From assembly GCA_023417285.1 (NCBI GenBank), contig JAEZFR010000491.1:1-7992 (forward strand): a stretch of 7,992 nucleotides of DNA. The letters run 5' to 3'. The translations under genes and the position numbers were made by a program. The notes under the pieces were generated by a model. That model ran no database searches. It was not told the origin of the DNA and worked only from the letters and a program-made list of their open reading frames with translations. How positions within the stretch are numbered: the first letter of the stretch is position 1; the number at the start of each line of letters is the position of its first letter. Source of the stretch: Bacillota bacterium. GTDB taxonomy: Bacteria; Bacillota; Clostridia; Acetivibrionales; DSM-1351. Positions 6,576 through 7,992 of the stretch are shown here, piece by piece.

Positions 6576-6671
6576 GAAAAAGCAATATTATCTATTTAGA
6601 AATAACGCCCTCTTTTGTAAAATTATGTTGCAAAGGTACCTTGAGCGATACTAATCGGTGTTTACTAAAAA

Positions 6672-6678
6672 AAGGGGG
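6672..6678 (+). promoter_or_regulatory. Ribosome binding site of the lipoprotein gene
   Basis: AAGGGGG lies 8 bases before the ATG at 6687. It is a five-G variant of the usual AGGAGG, where the third G can pair with U of the 16S tail. Confidence 0.7.
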
Positions 6679-6686
6679 ACTTAAGA

Positions 6687-7992
6687 ATGTTAAAGAAGAC
6701 AATTGCTACTATTCTTGCAGGTGTAATGGCTTTAAGCATCGCAGCTTGTGGAAGCAATGACAGCGCAACAACCAGCTCCACAGCAACTGATTCCGCGGCT
6801 CCAAGCTCAGCTGCTACTGAGTCATCAACAGCACAAGCAACACCATCAGCTGAACCGGTGAAACTGACAGATGCAGAAGGCACTGTTGTTATGTGGAACT
6901 GGGAAAACCAAGATCAGCTTAAAGTGTCAATTAAGGAATTTAATACCAGATACCCTAAAGTAAAGATTCAGTCAGTGCCAGTAGCCAGTGCAGATTATGT
7001 TCAAAAGATTAAGACAGCTGTAGCTGCCAAAACTGCTCTTCCAGACGTAATTAGAGGCGAAATTGGCTTCAGAGGTACACTGTTTGATATGGATATACTT
7101 GATGATCTTTCAAATGCTCCATACAACTTCGACAAGAGTAAGGTTCCTGAACAGGCATGGCCTCTTATTATGAAAAATGATCAAGTGCTAGGAGCACTTA
7201 CTCAGTTCAATCCTTCTGGTATAGTTTACAGAAGAAGTATGGTAAAGGAACTCTTCGGAACAGATGATCCAGCTGCCTTAGCTGATAAATTCAAGACCTG
7301 GGATGATATAATTAATGCTTTTACCGACGCTAAAATCAATGGAAAGAAAGTTTATGCATTCAGATCTGTACGAGACATATTCCATATTGTTGATGGATAT
7401 AACCCAACAAACCCAATCCAAGACGGTACTGTTAAGATGCAGGAAGTATATCTACCTACTTTCGAGCTTATAGAAAAGATGTGGAAAGCAGGAATACTTG
7501 ATAAGTATGATATGTGGACTCCTGCATGGAACGCAAGTTTTGCTAAAAAAGATCATGTATTTGCTGCAGCGGCACCTTGGTTCTTGAAATACGTAGTGGA
7601 GCCAAACGATCCAAAAGGAAGTGGAGATTGGGGTATAACAGTTGCACCGGGAGGAATGTTTAACTGGGGCGGAACAGCATTGTCAGTTTGGAAGGATTCA
7701 AAGGTAAAAGAAGCTTCATGGGCATATATTTACGATCAAATTCTAAATGAAACAGGAGTAAAGACTTCCTTTGAAACTGGTATGAATATTACACCTGTAA
7801 AAGAATTCATGGATAAGCCAGGCTTCTATAGCAAGCAAGAACCATACTGGGGTAACCAAGATGTTGGTAAGTTCTTCATGGATAACATGAATGCTGTAAA
7901 AGTTAAAGAACTTGGAAAATATGATAGCTACCTAGAAAACAACTTTATACTTGGGCTAAATCAAATCAGAAAAGGTAAGACCGCTCAAGAAG
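6687..7992 (+). CDS. Sugar-ABC transporter substrate-binding lipoprotein, family 1 (3' end outside the window)
   Basis: The frame from ATG 6687 is open to the window end (435 codons plus one base), so the protein is incomplete at its C-terminus. The family is usually about 420-550 residues, so little may be missing. Residues 1-20 are a lipoprotein signal (M-L-K-K-T, hydrophobic core, S-I-A-A before Cys21), so Cys21 should be lipidated and the protein held on the outer face of the membrane. A Ser/Thr/Ala-rich linker (about 22-58) precedes the binding fold: strand 'TVVMWNWENQD' (66-76), 'FNTRYPKVKIQSV' (85-97), 'YVQKIKTAVAAKTALPDVIRG' region (104-124), hinge segment 'GALTQFNPSGIVYRRSMVKELFG' region (169-191), 'TWDDIINAFTDAK' (204-216), and a Trp/Phe-rich ligand face ('AAPWFLKYV' 295-303, 'MFNWGGTALSVWK' 324-336). 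This is the extracellular solute-binding protein family 1 pattern, typical of oligosaccharide (CUT1-type) importers; the substrate cannot be read from sequence. Permease genes would be expected downstream. Confidence 0.92.
   Translation, partial: MLKKTIATILAGVMALSIAACGSNDSATTSSTATDSAAPSSAATESSTAQATPSAEPVKLTDAEGTVVMWNWENQDQLKVSIKEFNTRYPKVKIQSVPVASADYVQKIKTAVAAKTALPDVIRGEIGFRGTLFDMDILDDLSNAPYNFDKSKVPEQAWPLIMKNDQVLGALTQFNPSGIVYRRSMVKELFGTDDPAALADKFKTWDDIINAFTDAKINGKKVYAFRSVRDIFHIVDGYNPTNPIQDGTVKMQEVYLPTFELIEKMWKAGILDKYDMWTPAWNASFAKKDHVFAAAAPWFLKYVVEPNDPKGSGDWGITVAPGGMFNWGGTALSVWKDSKVKEASWAYIYDQILNETGVKTSFETGMNITPVKEFMDKPGFYSKQEPYWGNQDVGKFFMDNMNAVKVKELGKYDSYLENNFILGLNQIRKGKTAQE

Larger units (their letters stand above)
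6235..6686. other. Gene-free divergent control region between receptor and sugar-binding lipoprotein
   Basis: About 450 AT-rich bases between two divergent genes. It holds the receptor promoter candidate with its dyad (6321-6364), an imperfect dyad around 6400-6457, a 12-base inverted repeat at 6501-6512 and 6564-6575, the 7-mer TTCTATG in two direct copies (6514, 6570) and one inverted copy (6466), and a short sequence resembling the end of 23S rRNA at 6640-6660. A TATAAT (6445-6450) on the plus strand has no good -35, and TTGTCA (6559) with TATTAT (6586) is spaced 21 bases apart, too far for a standard promoter. So I cannot name the plus-strand promoter with confidence. Small open frames here (19 codons at about 6519, 9 codons at 6625) lack ribosome binding sites. 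Confidence 0.7.

Noticed and set aside
6625..6654. Nine-codon leader peptide MLQRYLERY before the lipoprotein gene
   Set aside because: No ribosome binding site precedes the ATG, and there is no attenuator hairpin with a T-run after it.
6235..6686. Catabolite-repression (cre), sigma-D and sigma-54 sites
   Set aside because: Scanned by eye for the cre consensus, the GCCGATAA-type -10 and the GG/GC -24/-12 pair; none fits. TTGAGCGAT near 6641 only superficially resembles cre.
6665..6883. 72-codon minus-strand frame
   Set aside because: It is antisense to the signal peptide and Ala/Ser-rich linker of the lipoprotein gene, and its composition simply mirrors that linker.

Overview
The window looks like a chromosomal segment of a low-GC Gram-positive bacterium of the Clostridia type. 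The reasons are the AT-rich DNA, strong GGAGG ribosome binding sites, two GTG starts, WG-repeat secreted proteins, a zf-trcl type zinc ribbon, and a sugar-ABC lipoprotein next to a chemoreceptor. The genus cannot be fixed from this sequence alone.

Layout. Positions 1-3396 (minus strand) hold two tandem, probably co-transcribed genes for exported WG-repeat proteins. The upstream gene (1177-3396) is intact, with a signal peptide and about 20 diverged repeat units. The downstream gene starts at a GTG at 1136. It is broken by a one-base frameshift in a run of six T (coding strand) at 285-290; the same repeat pattern resumes in another frame and runs off the window at position 1. A promoter-like site lies upstream of the pair at 3460-3488. 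Two consecutive hairpins (3549-3618) insulate the pair from the next gene, a 60-residue four-cysteine zinc-ribbon protein (3626-3808, minus) with its own promoter-like site at 3923-3951.

Positions 4081-6234 (minus) encode the most unusual protein here. It has two closely spaced membrane helices with almost no external loop, then a HAMP-like linker, a chemoreceptor signalling hairpin, and a complete C-terminal periplasmic-binding-protein-like sugar-binding domain. By simple topology that domain should lie in the cytoplasm. Between this gene and the zinc-ribbon promoter is a 48-codon open stretch, in frame after the stop codon, that may be a gene remnant.

A gene-free divergent region of about 450 bases (6235-6686) carries several dyads. 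One overlaps the -35 of the best chemoreceptor promoter candidate. On the plus strand, 6687 to the window end encodes a family 1 sugar-ABC substrate-binding lipoprotein, cut off at its 3' end. Together the right half suggests a sugar-response locus: the lipoprotein captures an external sugar for import, and the divergent receptor may report a ligand to the chemotaxis (or chemotaxis-like) machinery from inside the cell. That functional link is inferred from domains and neighbourhood only.
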